A stretch of DNA of 64,000 nt from Piliocolobus tephrosceles (Eukaryota > Chordata > Mammalia > Primates > Cercopithecidae), in NCBI RefSeq assembly GCF_002776525.5, contig NC_045434.1:194563046-194627045 (forward strand), in the 5' to 3' direction. This document shows, piece by piece, positions 63,404 to 64,000 of this stretch (its first letter is position 1; every line of letters starts with the position of its first letter). A model generated the notes under the pieces. The model did not search any database and was not told where the DNA came from. It worked only from the letters and a program-made list of their open reading frames with translations. The translations under genes were made by a program, and so were the position numbers.

Positions 63404-63895
63404 GTAACCGTGGTAAAGAAAAATAGTGTATGTGATTGTACATCGTGTAATTAGAAAAAATGAGAAAAACTACAAAATCTTAGCAATCTATTATGCATTT
63501 ATAGTATCTTCTCTTTCTTCCTCTCCCATTTTTCTTTAAAGAAAAAGAGGGTCTTTTTTTTCTCCAGATAGAGTTTTTCCTTTTAAGTTTTAGATCCATC
63601 CCTTCCTCTTCCTCCCTGTCCCTCAAGAATCTTAAAATCTTTAAGCCGTTCTACAGGGATCCCGTCATTCAACCTGAGATGTGCCCCATCTTCCATCTTC
63701 AAAGACAGTGCTTTCTCAAGCATCAGACTTGACTGCAAAAAGGCTAATCTTTCTTTCTTTTCCATTATTCAAGTTCTCAGACAGTACAACCAATAGCTCT
63801 TTCTGTAGAGAACGTCTTTCCTGCCTTTGAGCCCTGGAAAGATTGCTCTGATGTTAACCCCATCACTATACAGGTCCCAACTTCAGGTCACCCCT

Positions 63896-63922
63896 TATTT
63901 ATTTATTTATTTATTTATTTAT
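63896..63922. repeat. (TTTA)n microsatellite, Alu tail
   Basis: Seven TTTA units at the tail of the antisense Alu at the window edge. Confidence 0.9.
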
Positions 63923-64000
63923 TTTCTTTTTTTGAGACGGAGTCTCACTCTGTCGCCCAGGCTGGAGTGCAATGGCATGACCTCGGCTCACTGCAGCCTC
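63923..64000 (-). mobile_element. Alu, antisense, cut by the window edge
   Basis: tttttttgagacggagtctc to ctcggctcactgcagcctc. Confidence 0.9.

Larger units (their letters stand above)
63404..64000 (+). other. EYA3: EYA3 intron after exon M (5' part)
   Basis: It follows the donor gtaacc. A (TTTA)n tract and the start of an antisense Alu are at the right edge; nothing else is visible. The last coding exon lies beyond the window. Confidence 0.85.

Noticed and set aside
63230..63454. 74-codon frame around exon M as a separate small gene
   Set aside because: It is exon M plus flanking intron.
1..64000. Bacterial-style systems, CRISPR arrays, tRNAs, or a second host gene
   Set aside because: The repeats are primate retroelements, no regularly spaced short repeats or cloverleaf sequences are visible, and all conserved coding sequence belongs to EYA3.

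Overview
This is a single-locus window of vertebrate, almost certainly primate, nuclear DNA. Alu elements lie on both strands throughout, with L1, L2, MIR and hAT relics and GT-AG introns. The host gene is EYA3 (eyes absent homolog 3), on the + strand. Thirteen consecutive internal coding exons (2656-63403; called A to M here) join in frame with canonical splice sites into 494 complete codons. Counting back from the human 573-residue protein, as I remember it, they cover residues 54-547, plus the last two bases of codon 53. The promoter, the first ~53 codons, the last coding exon (~26 codons) and the 3' UTR are outside the window. A young Alu at 22274-22559 carries features I associate with Alus of Old World monkeys (macaque/baboon group). 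A few N-terminal residues differ from human EYA3, so a cercopithecid genome is the best guess.

Layout: 1-2655 is the upstream intron. Exons A-F (2656-31432) encode the Tyr/Ser/Thr/Pro/Gln-rich N-terminal half: transactivation region and a basic cluster. Exons G-M (38038-63403) encode most of the conserved C-terminal EYA domain, a HAD-family protein tyrosine phosphatase. The catalytic DLDET motif is in exon G and the metal-binding IGDG motif is in exon M. Protein coding is about 2.3% of the window. The rest is intron built largely from about 65 Alu copies and fragments. It also holds a 5.6-kb antisense L1 that abuts exon G, two sense L1 pieces, and MER20, MER5A and two other hAT-type elements. 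Two retropseudogenes are present: a near full-length 7SL RNA copy (9440-9736) and an IFITM-family processed pseudogene (51853-52435).

No other functional gene, CpG island, tRNA or CRISPR is supported, and I found no new gene system. The second-look items are mostly rearrangement scars and assembly questions. Two 100-N gaps sit inside Alus, one with the same Alu half on both sides. A copy of upstream L1 sequence is embedded in another Alu. Two inverted Alus form a near-perfect hairpin and share a private variant. An Alu shows a 3'-transduction-like tail. A 115-bp duplication brackets exon H. Exon M begins with a perfect donor consensus directly after its acceptor, like a recursive splice site.
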